NCBI RefSeq assembly: GCF_016545825.1
Contig: NC_052619.1
Coordinates: 6,649,501-6,713,500, forward strand
Origin: Eucalyptus grandis
Taxonomy: Eukaryota; Streptophyta; Magnoliopsida; Myrtales; Myrtaceae
DNA: 64,000 bases
Direction: 5' to 3'
This document shows positions 47,241 to 60,507 of the stretch, in pieces; position 1 is the first letter of the stretch; every line of letters starts with the position of its first letter. Below the pieces are notes generated by a model, which was given only the letters and a program-made list of their open reading frames with translations, was not told the DNA's origin and searched no databases. The translations under genes and the position numbers were made by a program.

Positions 47241-49500
47241 CCCTAAAGAATTACCAAACAGAATAAAGAGAAGCATCGGCCATTACCAATCATGTTTCCA
47301 TTTGCTGTCCCTGCATCAGATTTGAGTATACGATGGCCCCTCTTCTCTTTGGTCCACACTTTCTCTCTCTCGGGCGCGCGCGGGGATTGACACAGCACTT
47401 CGAGTTCCCCCTCGTGACTATCAACGAACTGCATGTTCAAAAGTTTGAGCAACTTTTCTCTTAATTGAGTAACCCCATAGCAAAGTTGATAAATTGAAAA
47501 ATCAAATAAGCTTCGTTACGTAGCTCAAAGGATATACTCATTGGGAAAAAAAGTTGATAAACCACTTAAATTAAAGTTAATAGTTTTGTACAATTGTTGT
47601 TAGAGTTAATGTATAATTAAGAATGGTAAAAAAATTGGTTAAAAAAACAAATTACAGGAAAAATAAGTTTAGCAAGTAACTCAAATGTGAGTTGATAGCC
47701 CAAAACCAGTTCATAATTCAAACGAAGAACTTGTAGGCCACTCTAATAATAGTTGACAATTTCCAAAAAGAATTGGTGAATTTAAGTTATTGCTAGAAGT
47801 GCAGCTAAAAGTTTTTTAATGACAACAAAAGTTGGCCAAAAGAAAACCCAAATAAATAAAAATGTGAGTCGGTTGCCTAATACTAACTAGGTGTTAATTT
47901 AATAGGAGAAAAGTTGGTAAATTACAATAATTTAAGTTGGTAATCATGAAAAAATATTAGTAAATGTAACATGATGCTAATTGAGACAAATTAAAATTGG
48001 TAGCGCAATAAAAAATTGGCAAGTTAAAAATTAAACGCAAGAAGATAACTCAAATAAGAATTGATAATTTAATCTGATAAAAGTTGATAAGCCACACTAA
48101 TTTAAGTTGGTAATTTCATATAAGAGTCAATAAATTCGAAAAATTAAAGAGTTATTAAAATAAAAAGTGGTTAAGTTAGTGAAAAAAAAAAAATCATAAC
48201 TTCATAAATCAATAAATCAAAAGGTCCCGACTCATTATGTTTATCAATTGTCACTTACGGATATTTATTACCAAAAGGAATATTGAGTTAAACCCTCGAG
48301 GAGAAACAATTTAAAGGGGGAAATAAATCATTTTTCCTATATCTAATCCATTAGGAAATTGAGGAGAAATTTCTTGGTGGACCTACAAATTATTGATCAA
48401 GTTGCAAAGTGCGTACTTTTGTAGCTTGCGCGAAGCACGCCAACGAATCAAATTTCATATGAGTTGACTATAGTGCCACGTCCTTTATTTGCGCCTGCAA
48501 CATGTGAACTCCCCTTGATGCTACCTGATTATCAGTTTTTTAGCAAAAATATATTCTGCGTCATGTTTGTCGACTCGTGGAAACTAAAGAATTTCAATGC
48601 AGCATTCCGGGAGAAAATTCAAATGATGATGTTGCATGAGTTTACAAACGGACTGGAAAAAAAAAAATCATATTCTAGTAGTTCAAATCGTGAAGAAAAT
48701 AAAGCAAAGCTGCAAAAAACAACAAAGAGAAACGAACAAACCCGCATGAGGTCAGAGCGGATCAACCATTAGATTGAATTGGTCTTGCATATATGGCGTC
48801 CTCATGATTTGAACGCTTTAGTTGTGGCGAACGAAATGATAATTTTTATTTTTTTTTATTTTTTTATGTCTATAGCTATCACATTGCTTTCGAATTTAAC
48901 CATCAATTATCGAACTTCTCTTGCACTAATAATCAAAGAATTATAATTATGATTGCTTGCATGTTGGAGTGTTTCTTCCACCAAAGTTAAGTCCAAATGC
49001 ATAGTATTTACAAATAAACAACTCAAATTGATGTAAAAAAAATAAAGATCAGAGTACAAAATCACCTTATGCATTATGGAGAGCACCTTTGTATTTCACT
49101 ATGCAGTTTGAAGAAAGGGAATCACTAAACGTTTTTTAAAGACAACGGTAACTTTTGCCCAAGTGACAAAGGTGACTTCCTTATTACTTTAGCGATCGGA
49201 AATTTCCTAATTAACATCGAGTCGGGTTTCCTTAATTGGCTTGGACTCTAGAGATTATATAACAAATGTTTCTCAAAATGAAAAGGAGCATAGATCATTA
49301 CTTGAATGCGTGATTAAAAAAGGGAAAAGAAAGAATAAATAACATATAGTCTAAAAAGGGAAAAGGAAAAGGAAAAGGAAAATAAAATTTAAAATTAAGG
49401 AAGTGAAAATGAAAAGCTATCAACCGGAGGCTCGTGAAGACAGAACCACTCTATCAGCACCGTACAAAGCGCGGGTCCACGTGCCCCCCACACGAATGAA
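47241..49500. other. AT-rich region with degenerate repeats, no gene
   Basis: 47470-48180 consists of variations on 'agttggtaaattac(t)aatttaagttggtaattt', a strongly diverged tandem array. The open frames (for example 48464-48772) have no recognised motif. 49435-49500 is briefly G+C-richer. Confidence 0.5.
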
Positions 49501-49509
49501 CGGTCGGGA

Positions 49510-50998
49510 TTAAGTGGGCTTTGTAGTGCCTGTTTAGTAATCCTCCTATTCTTTTTAATTTTTTTTGTTATTTTGTTCCTCGGAGTAGAAAAAGAACAAA
49601 AATTTGTTTGATAACATTAACTAATTTTTCTACTCCTTGGAATAAAAAAATGATTAGAAAATAGATTTGAAATAAAAATAAGAAGTGAAAAAAACTCTAC
49701 TTCTTTATTCTCAGAAATAAAAATGGTAAAATCAGAAAGGTAAATATTACCCAACACTCCTGGTGCATGCAAGACTGACTCGAGCAAGAAAATTCTCGCC
49801 TGCACTGGGAGTCTGGGAGTAACTAGTACAGTTTGATTTATCAGAGATTGACACGTGGTGTCAAAATAGAGCATCCAAGAAGACGTAAGCAATGATATAG
49901 TATCTCAATATTTAGAACGTTGTCTTCTTACTCCCCAACTTCTAATTTGGAATGCTCTAATTATAGTTGTTGAGAAAGCTATTATAATTAAGGGAAATGG
50001 AAATATCATTAGCATTTTCGGGATAAGTTGTATTACATTAGGACATACCTCGTGAAAATGCCTATAGGGTTTCCTTAATAATTCTTATTGTGTTCTTGGA
50101 CTTAACGAAAAAAATAAGGAAAACTAAAACATACACTGTTGAATAAAAAAATCATTACACGAACAATTTTATCCACTCTTAAGTTGCATTTGTTTCATGA
50201 ATAGCTCAAGATTTAGAAAACATTTGATGTGAAAAGGATCGTTTCTATCACTTACAAAAATGATCGGAAGCAAATATTTTCATTACTCAAAAAAATAGTT
50301 AGGCATAAATTGTTGTCCATAATGAAAATATTTTCCGTTGACTAGTTTTTCTAATATAACCAATTATTTTTCTGAAAATACTTTCTAAATTATTCATTTT
50401 TAAGAAACAAATGGAATCTTAATATAGAATTTCAACCACTCGCTCTCTTATGAACCATTAAATCAAATGGTAGAAAAGGCTGCTTCTAAAATATCCTTTT
50501 TTTTAAAAAAAAAAAAATCTTCGGAATATACTGTAATTAGTCAATAAATAAAATGTACTTAGAAATGCTTGCTTGCTTGCTTATCTAGTGTGAAAACATT
50601 GGACGAGTCTTTTCAAAGGCAGGCATAATGTTATTCAACATCCGCCATATCGATGCGGAAATGTTTTCTAATTCCGTATTTTGTAGACTCCTTTGTAAAA
50701 CCTAAGCGCCGGAATTTTCCGACCTTGCCAATGTCAACGGGTTGACTTTGCAAATTAAAGGTGCCCCCGGGTGTGCAACTTCTCATCATCTATGAAATAT
50801 CTAGCAATTACGTTCACATATGTTTTGATTGCATCACTAATTCAATAATTTCAAGAACTTATTATAGATGACGGTAGAGAGAGACACGTTGAATATATTT
50901 TCGGTGCAAATAGATGTTTGATTGTCAACGGTACACATTTATATTAAAATTTATAACATGGACCAATAATTGCGATATGAACGGAATTTTTTTGACTT
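49510..50998. other. Degraded mini-element sequence, no gene
   Basis: 49520-49740 contains 'gttcctcggagtagaaaaag' and 'tttctactccttggaataaaa' inversions like the arms of the 9295-10309 element. 50100-50430 contains 'gaaaatattttcc'-type inversions of another common mini-element. No gene is seen. Confidence 0.4.
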
Positions 50999-50999
50999 T

Positions 51000-53215
51000 T
51001 TTTTTTATCTCATTCTATAAAAAATCGATTTTTTTTTTGGCACAATGAGAACTTGCATTCTCAAATTATCTCGAGAGGGATCTACAGTCATTATGAAAAT
51101 TCTATTATCCTTACGATTAGTATATTCCTTAGAAACGAAAGAAACAACAAAATCTCGTCATTTACTTATTCTGCTTTCTATCAAAAAATAAAAGGAAAAA
51201 GAAACTTATTGTTTACTAAGATTATAGGCTATACTTTTCATTATCTCAATGGCTTCCCAGATTTGAAGTGTTTGATATTGTTTGAGAGTCAAATTAAGAG
51301 AAGTAAAAGCAAAAACCCAAAGGAAAAGCCAAACTTATCCTTGTCTTTCCAAGGTCCTTTGGCAATAATATCAGTGAGTATCAACATGATCCCTAAATTA
51401 TTATTAATCTCTCGACTCATAATTTCATTTTTGTCTAATGCTTCGTTTCTTTCATGGAAAAGGGAATGAATCAAAAAATATTTTCTTAAAAATAACCGAT
51501 CGTATCGCTTGAAATAATTAGTTATGTCTAAATATTTTTATGGACGATAAAAGTATTTTTTTTGTTCAATCATTTCTTGCAAGTGACTTAAGTAATCATT
51601 TTTAAAAATATATATATTTTTCAAATTATTTATTTTACTTGAAACTCTTGCTCTATTTATTTTATGAAAAATAAATGATTTGGAAAACATTCTCTTAAAT
51701 ATGATCACTTGTATCATTTACAAAGATGAACGGAAGAAAAATATTTTCATTGTTTATGAAAAATATTTAAACATAAATTGTTGTCGAAAACAAAATCATT
51801 TGCTAATCACTAATTATTTCAAGTGATATAACTAATCATTTTAAAGAAAATATTTTTCAAATTTGACATTTTATGCCAAACAAGCTGATCACGGAAAGAG
51901 ATTGATCCTATTCACTTAAAAGAGTTTAATGAATACAAGTGTAAAGTTTCAGAGCATAATAAATCAAACAGGGTAGGTAGGGACAGGTGTGCTCGAGTGA
52001 AATGTCCGGTCGGGACCAGTTAGGACAAGCGTGCTCGAGTGACTCATAGCTAAGATCCACCTCAAACGGTTGCCGACTTGCAAGGACACTATTTTGCTTT
52101 TTAAAAATTCTGCCTGTGGAGGTGGCTTCTTGCCTTCTTGATTCTAGCTTTTAATGGATCAGATGACGCAAGTGCAGGTCACGTAGGCAAATGATTTTAT
52201 GCTCTGAAACTGAGCCCGTTGACTCTGTGTTAGATAAAAGAATTATAAACCTGGTGAGTTGGATAGGTATGAAGACGCGCTTTTTGTTTCTTATATTCTA
52301 ACTCTTGTGAATTTTCTATAGCAGTTCTAGCAGATACACATAATTTCCAATACCTAAATTAATAGGTGGAAAAAGTCAAAACACCAGCTTTATTCACATT
52401 AATTCAAGTATCCACAAATATAAGTTAAAATGATATATGTTTAGACATGTTTGGTTGTATAGATTTCTAGCCATGATAGGATCAAATATGATATAATATG
52501 AAATTAAGAGATTTTGCTATATCTTATTTACTATTTGGTAAATCACAATGATAAATTTGGATAATTTCACATCTTATCCAGTTTGTAATTTGGTATGAAT
52601 GGCATATTAGTGTAAATTAAACATAAAATCTGCATAAATGAAGATAATAACAATCTCTCATTTATTTGCTTTTTTTTTTAAATTATTTTTCATCACTTTT
52701 TTAGTTGTTTGCTTTTTTATTTCTTTTTTCCCTTTCCATCTTTATCTAATAAAAAATTACTAAATAGTAAGCTATACCAATATGCCTAAAATTACTAAAT
52801 ATATATTTATATATTAAATTTACATTATATGATAGATTTTTTTGAATTTTTAAATAAAAAGGAAATTATTGTTATTTTAAAAAATTACATTAGAATTCAA
52901 ATATTATTTATATGCAAATATTTTAACTTTATTAATTAAGAAGCTTGATATTTGTAAAAAAATAACTTTTATATTATAGATATTAAAAATTTGATCCACC
53001 TTTATCGTACCTTCTCATGTGATAATATTATATGGGTTACATCCCTCTTATATCTGAGTTTATCTTGTCTTGGGCATGCATCAAACACGGGATAAGATAA
53101 ATTTTATTATGTCCTTAATTTTATCCTAACTATCAAATGTAGCCTTAGGTAACATATTTAAAAAGCACAAAAAACGTGGGAGAAAATGGCTAAAGAGAAA
53201 AGGAATGCAAAGAGA
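51000..53215. repeat. Local duplication, unit 1
   Basis: 51020-51450 matches 54395-54815 strongly, including 'tatctcaatggcttccc' and 'gagaagtaaaagcaaaaacc'. 52066-52250 matches 55116-55325. The Tourist-like element and its right flank (52444-53215) match 55949-56762. The 138-codon frame 51053-51469 is disrupted in the other unit, so a conserved protein is not supported. A short 'ggacaggtgtgctcgagtga' repeat lies at 51983-52045. Confidence 0.8.
52444..53144. mobile_element. Tourist-like MITE, GGCTACGTTTGG family (copy 2)
   Basis: Left end GACATGTTTGGTTG, right end the reverse complement of GGCTACATTTGATAG, flanked by TTA at 52441-52443 and 53145-53147. The interior is AT-rich, with 'tattatttatatgcaaatat' shared with copy 3. 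It was copied as part of the local duplication. Confidence 0.8.
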
Positions 53216-53218
53216 GGG

Positions 53219-53905
53219 AAAATTGTCCAAAAATTCTTAAACATATTGTATTTTTTCCATTTCAATTTAAAACATTGCTATTTTATCAATTAAGTTCTAA
53301 ACTTTTTGACAATTTGTCAATCAAGTCAATTTAACCAATTTTGGCAAAAAATTGTTGATGTAGATGTCGGCTATCTACGTAGCATTGTCGACGCTAACGT
53401 AAACATTTTTAAAAAATTTTGAATTTTTCTATTTTTTATGTTTTCTCTGTCTTTCCTTTTTGTTTTTTGTTTTCTGGATTGAGGGCTATTGACCATCACC
53501 GGCACAAAGCCCTCACTAGCCACTTGGCAAGGGCTCGTTGCCCTCATAGTTGGCCGATGAGGGCTTGGTGGCCCTCACCTGGTGAGACTTGTGATGCATC
53601 ACCAAATCAAGGCCAAGTGAGGGCGTCATAGGCAAGGGTTGGTGTGCCCTTGTTAGCCTCAATCCAAATGCCAAAAAAAAAAAAAAATGAAGAAAAAAAA
53701 AAAAAAAAAATGAAGAAATTATAAAATTTAACAGATTATTAAAATATTATTAAAAATGTTTGTGCTAACATCGTTTGTGCTATGTAGGATGGTTGAAGCT
53801 AACACCCATAAAAGCAATTTCAAGCCAAAATTGACCAGATTGATTCAATTGACAAAATGTAAAAATATTTTTGACTCAATTAATAAAATTAAAAGTTTAT
53901 AACTA
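53219..53905. mobile_element. Mutator-like GC-core mini-element
   Basis: The left arm is 'aaaattgtccaaaaattcttaaac'. The inner motifs are 'gttgatgtagatgtcggctatc' and 'gtgctatgtaggatgg'. A GC-rich core lies at 53470-53650, with pyrimidine and purine tracts on either side. It is inserted in unit 1 of the local duplication and absent from unit 2 (56762). The target duplication was not readable with confidence. Confidence 0.65.
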
Positions 53906-53936
53906 AATTGTCAACAGTACACATAAATATTAAATT

Positions 53937-54306
53937 AATATAAAGCCACAAAAAAATCTCAAATTATGCCTACCATGACATATTTATCTTGATTTTTTTT
54001 TTGTTGACATTAAAATTCCTAAACTAAGCCAATTGTGATGTATTTACCCTAAACATTTTGCTATGACATAAAACATCTCAAGCTTGTATTATCCAACATA
54101 TTTACCATTCATCAAGGTTGATTTTTCAGGCAAAGTAATGTCGTTTTTGTTTCACTTAAGCTACGTTGGTGCCATATTAACAATATTTACTTTCTAGTGT
54201 CCATGTAGGCACATGTACAAGTTTGAGATTTTTTGTATAGCAGAAATATATTTAGAGTAAATGTGTTATAATTGGCGTAATTTAGGATTTTTGGTGGCTT
54301 TTGTTC
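53937..54306. mobile_element. 370-bp mini-element with 9-bp target duplication
   Basis: Arms 'aatataaagccacaaaaaaatc' and the reverse complement of 'gatttttggtggcttttgttc' are inverted. The 9-bp target duplication tattaaatt occurs at 53928-53936 and 54307-54315. A 9-bp duplication suggests the Mutator superfamily, but the termini differ from the GC-core family and there is no GC core. Confidence 0.7.
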
Positions 54307-54349
54307 TATTAAATTTTACACTATGCCCTAATAATTGTGAAATGTTTAA

Positions 54350-55627
54350 TTACTCGGATGTATCAATGGAATCTTTCAATATTTTCAGCTGATGATTCCA
54401 TCAAAAATCGATTTTTTTGGGCACAACAAAGAATTGTGTTATTGAATTGTCTTAGAGGGATCGATAGTCATTGTGGAAATTCTATTTTACCTGTTATTAG
54501 TATCTTCCTTAGAAAGAAAAGAAATAGTACAATCTCGTAAATTACTTATTCTGCTTTCCGTTGAACAAAAAAAGTAAAAAGAAAAAACTTATTGTTTGCT
54601 AAAATTAAAAGCGATACTCGTTTCATTATCTCAATGGCTTCCCTGATTTGAAGTGTTTGATATCGATTGAGAGTCAAATTAAGAGAAGTAAAAGCAAAAA
54701 CCCAAAGGAAAAGCCAAACATATCCTTGTCTTTCCAATATCTGTTGGCAATAATACATCTGACTATCAACATGGTCACTAAATCATGATTAATCTCTCGA
54801 CTTATTAAAATTTCATTCCTTTTCTTAGGCTCTAATTATTTCATGGATAATAAATGATTTGGAAAATATTTTCATAAAAATGACCATTTGTATTGTTTGA
54901 AATAATTAGTTAGTGAAAATGTTTTCATTATTAACAACATTTTAAATCTAGGCATTTTTATGGACGATAAACATATTTTTCGTTCGATAATTTTTGTAAA
55001 TAATTCAAATGATTTTTTTTTAATGCAAAGAAAGCACACCCTTAATTCAACTTTTATTTTTTTGCAATTGATGAATTGGTCAGTCGAGTGACTCCTAGCT
55101 AAGGTCCATCTCATATGGTTGTTGACTTGGATGGATACTATTTTGCTTTTCAGAGGTTCTGCTCGTGGAGGTGGGATCTGCTTGTTGCCTTCTTGATTCT
55201 TGATTTTGATTGATGAAATGACACAAGTGCAGGTCACGTAGGCAAATTATCTCAATCACGTTCGAATTTTTCCTTATTAAACAAAAGTGAGCACATTGAC
55301 TCTATGTTAGATAAAAGAATTATAATAGTGTAGTCATAATTTACATTAGTTATCTACTACAGGAAGAAACGAGAGAGAGAGAGAGAGAGAGAGAGAGCTG
55401 CTTTCTCGAAGTGAAGTCATGTGCATGCACAATGCGTCTTGGGCTTGATTACCTCTTGAAAGCGGTATTTTTAAGGCTTTGAGAGCTTCTAAATTTCAAA
55501 GTAGGCTAGAGTTCGGTTGCTTATTTACTTAAAGTGAACCTCAAACCCTCCACAATCAGCATCATCTCCAGCATCTACGCCACATATACGCACAATTAAT
55601 CCATGGTCAAATTGTATAATTAACTTC

Positions 55628-55661
<34 letters not shown>

Positions 55662-56770
55662 AAAACATACAAATGCTATTGTTCTTGAGAACCATACTGA
55701 AGTCGATTAATGTACATAGCATCGTTGGCCACACTTTCACATGGAGGTCCAATCTTTTGCGCAATACTAGATATATTTAGGTCAGTCTTATATGTGTCTG
55801 AACATTATTTTTAATGTATTGCCCTTTAAGTTCCGTACTCATGTAGGTTGCACGTATTTTCGCCTTCGCAATTCTAGGCGGAAACTTAGCAATTACATTG
55901 AGAGAATCTATTTATATGAAATTGCAAATATGATGAATTATACACTTAGGCTATGTTTGGTTGTTTAAATTTTAGTCGAAATAGAATTGAGAATGATAAA
56001 ATATGAAATTTAGTGATTTTGCTACATCTTATCATTTATTTGGTAAATCGTAATAATAAATTCGGATACTTTTATATTCTATCCTGCTTGTTATTTGGTG
56101 TGAATCACATATCAGTTTAAATGAATTTAAAAATTGCACAAATGAAGATGGTAATAATCTTTAAATACACTATTACCCAATTCATTTCTATTTGCTTATA
56201 TTTTTATTATTTTTCCCTCTCTTATTTATTTATTTATTTATTTATTTCATTTTTCCTCTTCCATCATTCTCTAATAAAAATTTATTAAATAGTAAACTAT
56301 ACTAATATACCTAAAGTACATAATAAATATAAATATTAGATATATATTTATATATATTGAATTTATATTATAAGATAAAAAGAAATTTGAATATATGAAT
56401 AAATATAGGAATATATAAAAAGGAAATTGTTGTTACTTTTTTGTTATGTGACTTTTTTTATATTATAATTCAAATATTATTTATATGAAAATAGCATTTT
56501 AATTTTGTTAATTACATAAATTTGTTATTCGAGAAAATTAACTTTGATATTATGAATATTAGAAATTCTATGCATATTAATTTGACCTCCCTCATAGGAT
56601 AATTTTATTTGGGTTAATATCCCTCTTATATCCAATTTTATGTTGCCTTGAATAGACACCATACACATTTTATCTTAACTACCAAATGTAACCTTAGGTA
56701 ACATATTAAAAAAGCACATTAACCCTAAGGGAAAACGGCTAAAGCGAAAAGGAATGCAAAGAGACATGAT
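54350..56770. repeat. Local duplication, unit 2
   Basis: Counterpart of 51000-53215. It additionally contains 55330-55945, which is itself repeated at 56877-57460. (GA)n at 55373-55396 and (CT)n at 55627-55661. No gene is seen; frames at 54546-54758 and 54872-55237 are in opposite phase to unit 1 or broken. Confidence 0.8.
55949..56693. mobile_element. Tourist-like MITE, GGCTACGTTTGG family (copy 3)
   Basis: Left end GGCTATGTTTGGTTG, right end the reverse complement of GGTTACATTTGG, with TTA at 55946-55948 and 56694-56696. The right flank 'ggtaacatatt-aaaaagcac' is shared with copy 2, showing copying as part of a longer segment. Interior (tatt)n run near 56225-56245. Confidence 0.85.
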
Positions 56771-56876
56771 ATCTTTTAATTAAAATAACCAAAGTAAAAG
56801 AAAATTCTATTGGGTTAAAAAAAATTGGAAAAAAAAAAGAGGACCCAAGGGAACATAAATGAGGACAAGGATATTG

Positions 56877-57460
56877 AATAGTGTAGTCATCATTTACATT
56901 AGTTAGCAACTACAGGAAGAAACACGAGAGAGAGAGAGAGAGAGAGAGCTGCTTTCTCGAAGTGATGTGCATGCACAATGCGGGTGTCTTGGGCTTGATT
57001 GCCTCTTGAAAGCGGTATTCTCTAAATTTCGAAGGAGGCTAGAGTTTGGCTTGCTTATTTTATTTAAATTGAACTCCAAACCCTCCACAATCAGCATCAT
57101 CTCCAGCATCTACGCCGCATATACCCACAATTAATCCAGTCAAATTGTATAATTGACGTCTCCCTCTCCCTCTTTCACAAAAATATAAAAATGCCATTGT
57201 TCTCGAGAAGCAGTTTAAAGCCCAATAAAGTACATAGCACCGTTGGCCGCATTGTCACATGGAGGTCCAATCTTTTGCGTAATGCTAGAAATATTAAGAC
57301 CGGTCTTGTATGGGTCCGAACATTATGTTTAAAATTATCGCCTTGGAGCTCCGTACTCATGTGGGTTGCTTGTATTATAATTTCATCTCCGCAATTCTAG
57401 GTAGAAAATTAGCAATTACGACGAGGGAATCTATGCATATGAAAGTGCAAACACGATGAA
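56877..57460. repeat. Third partial unit of the local duplication
   Basis: Matches 55330-55945: 'actacaggaagaaac', (GA)n, 'gctgctttctcgaagtga', 'caccctccacaatcagcatc'-type context, 'gaggtccaatcttttgcg' and 'ttccgtactcatgt'. The two are diverged by small indels. No gene; the frames at 56903-57109 and 57191-57400 span repeat sequence. Confidence 0.8.
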
Positions 57461-58261
57461 TTGGATGGATGTTTTGAGTAGCTGGACAAACAAAATCGAA
57501 AGCCATGAAGATTGAAGACCTCTAGGGAAGGCTTCAAATGGTGAAGGTGTCCACATTAGGGCAGACAGCACATGCGTTTTCGTTCTCCCTTATTATTTTA
57601 TCTTAGGGTATGACGACTTTGAGTTGAACACCTCTCCCTTTGGTCCCGGTAGGTTCCGATATCAGGAAATTGGTTGCTCATCGAAATTGGACATAGTTAA
57701 ATCTTCCATTTTTTTAATGAGCACAATTTAAAAAAAAAAAATGTGACATTTTTCAATTTTAAGTATTAATTACACATAACATGATGAAAATGGTTTACGT
57801 AAAATTGCAAACTTGCTTTCAATGACTTTTTAACAAAACACACCCTTCGAATTTCTGTTGAACAAACATAGGTGTCACACGTGTCATTGTTCAATCAGTT
57901 AGAATAATGATATCATTCCAACTCTCTTTACTGCTGATTTGCTTTTGAAGACTTTGCATTAGTAATATCTATAGATACCATCCATTCATGTGCATCGAGT
58001 AAAAATCCATTTATTATGTAATGGGCTTAATCTCCAGGGTAGTACGAGTGAAAGATGTTTATGATTCAAATTAAGATTTCGCTATGTATAGACCGAATGA
58101 TTTGACTACTAAGTTATTCTCTCAAGGATTTAGTAATGCATTAGTTAAGTAGTTCTTGGGCAAGAAAAATGTGCATCAATTAAATTATTTGATGCTCTGA
58201 TGCTCGGACGTACGGAACACAAAACTAAATAATATCTCTAATACCAAATGACGCTGGGATG
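57461..58261. other. Gene-free stretch
   Basis: No gene or clear repeat is seen. On the minus strand near the right end, TTGGTATTAGAGA (58233-58245) resembles a copia primer-binding site for the LTR that follows, so the last part may be residual retrotransposon sequence. Confidence 0.4.
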
Positions 58262-58718
58262 TGTTGAACGAACAAATAAATAAAAGGGTTTTCCGATCTT
58301 GGCAAGGTTAAAAACTTCCTAGGATAGGAAGGGAGAAACTAGATAACAAAAATTCCCGTTAGCCGAGTCCCCACATTGGTAGGCCACTTCAAGGAAGCTT
58401 AGGAATCCACCATAAGGGGCAGAGAGATAAATAAAGAGAAGATAGCTAGAAACATGACCAGGGACAACCTTATTCAATAATTCAATTGTGTTCGACAATG
58501 AAAGAGCCATGGGATATTTATAGCTGAGAACTATGATCCCTTTGAATAATAACCTCCAAATAAAGAAAAAAATAATCTGCCTAAAGTTGTAAAATCCCCA
58601 ATTCAGATTAAAACAATCCTAAAATAATATAAAAAACTAACTTGCAGATCGAGAAAACATATATTATCCTCATTGTCTAATAGCAAGAGATTATCTTGTT
58701 TGTAATTAAATTCTAACA
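58262..58718 (-). mobile_element. Copia-type LTR with short internal remnant
   Basis: On the minus strand it runs from TGTTAGAATTTAATTAC (58718) to GTTCGTTCAACA (58262), with a TATA box CTATAAATA near 58515 and a TGGTATTAGAG primer-site-like motif about 15 nt beyond its end. These are typical for a Ty1/copia LTR of about 457 bp. No second LTR was recognised, so it may be a solo or truncated copy. The open frame 58319-58510 lies within it. Confidence 0.6.
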
Positions 58719-59936
58719 ACATGGGCTGGGTCCATTAGCAATAGAAACATTGGGGACCTGAATAAATACAATCAAGTATTACAAATATCCGAGTAACAAA
58801 ATATACAATAAAATTCTTGTAGTAATTGCTAAAGAGAATAGCCTACTTCCCATAAAAAAGGACTTCATTAAAGCAAAATATAATTAATTTTTTGGTAGAA
58901 ATTGCCAAAGAAAACAGCCTACTTCCCATATAGAAATACTTACATTATAGCAAAAGGTCAGCCTCCAAATGTGTTTGCTTCTTTTCCCCATTTTCTGGTT
59001 CTTCCTCGAGCCCATTTGGTTTTCAAGAGATGGTTCGAGCAAAAAGCCACATGACCCAGCCCAAGTCCATAGTACACACCACCTGCCCAAGGAAAATCCT
59101 TCTGTTTTCTGCCCAAAATTGGAAGCTTCATTGAACTTTTGCTCCATCATTTCCTGAGTGCACAAATCTGATAAGGTTGACCTTCTGGAACAAAGCATTC
59201 GAGCTTTGTTTCGAACTAATACCCGAGTTCAATGGTGTCATGAGATTAATTAACGCTTTCTGTGCAGTCTTCTCGCCAATTTGGTTCACTGTCCTCATGC
59301 CGCTTCCGAGTTATGATCTATACTCCAGCTCGTGTCACCTCTTTCATAGTATTCTTAGCCTGTTAAGTTACCGTTACACGACAACATTAGCTACAATGAC
59401 TCGTGCTATCTTTTTGCTTGTTGCAGTTTCTTCCGTTTATCTCACTTCTTCTCTATGTTCCCATACGGAAAAATAAATGAACCGGAGCTCCAGATTTGAT
59501 GCAAAACACCTCAAGAGGAGATTCACACCATGATTTTCCCGTGGCACTCGTCTCTCGGTATGTTCTCAGGTCGATTATCCACAGCTTCCTTGATTCTACT
59601 CATCGAGTCATTCGAGATATAAGAACTTCGAACAATAGCATCGTTATGACATCTTAATGAAAAAGACAGAAATAACCGCAACTTATTGGGGCTATTCATT
59701 CATGGAAAATGCTTCAAGGATGGAGCTACTCCGTGGCCTCTCTCAATTGCTGCTCACTTGGCTATCCTACCACTGCTTTGCCATGTTCCTCGATCTCAAT
59801 CTAGTTACATCTGCAGAAGCGACCTTTATATTTTTGTCCTTTTATGGAAAATTGGATTCATTGCAAGCTTAAGTGCAACATCATTATTGCAAAATAAAAT
59901 GATTGGTTTCTTTATCTAGACACCAAGGCTGCATTT
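58719..59936. other. No supportable gene
   Basis: Open frames 58884-59198 (minus), 59177-59476 (plus, hydrophobic) and 59657-59872/59686-59919 (plus, two phases) show no known motif. 58830-58940 has a short duplicated phrase ('gtagaaattgccaaagaaaacagcctacttcccata' in a diverged pair, written here as one unit of the repeat at 58820 and 58895). Confidence 0.35.
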
Positions 59937-60477
59937 GGTAGTCCGGATTTGAGTCTAGATATGATAATTTGTTATCCTATCCAATGTTTAGGAATGTCCA
60001 CCGGATCGGACAAACCCGGATACATCTGAATAAAACGCCGGATAAAAAATCCGGGGGAGGGGTGGGATAAGCTCGGATTGGATAAGAAATTTATTTTAAG
60101 GAAAGAAAGAACTTAACAAAAAGAGAAGATATCGTAAGCATCTACGTCAAATGGATGCCTCCGCCTCTCTGATTCATTGTCAGCCCTCTTCTTCCACTTC
60201 TTCTCCCATCTTTGCATCTTGCCATTTTCAATGGTGGCCACTGCAGAGGTGGCCACAATTCCTAGATCTAGGGCTTTTCCACGGCCTTTAATTAATTGAA
60301 TTATCTATTTTTTAATTTTTTAATTTAATTGAATATCATATTTATTTTTTAATCTTATCCTGAAGTGCGCCAAACACTTGATAGGATTAGATATGTCCGC
60401 TTTTATTATCCAGAGGATTTGATATCCTACTTTATCCTATCCTATCCTGATTATTATCCCGACGACCAAACGTAGCC
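59937..60477. mobile_element. Tourist-like MITE, GGCTACGTTTGG family (copy 4)
   Basis: Left end GGCTGCATTTGGTAGTC, right end the reverse complement of GGCTACGTTTGGTCGTC. The flanks are CAA (59934-59936) and TAA (60478-60480), an imperfect 3-bp duplication. The subterminal 'tatcctatcctatcc' arrays are inverted at the two ends. It abuts the degraded copia polyprotein that follows. Confidence 0.75.
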
Positions 60478-60507
60478 TAAGATCTTTTGAGTAATCCTCT
60501 TATCCAA

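Noticed and set aside
51053..51469. 138-codon frame, considered as an organelle-derived or host gene fragment
   Set aside because: The duplicate at 54395-54815 does not keep the frame, and I could not match it to any plastid or mitochondrial gene.
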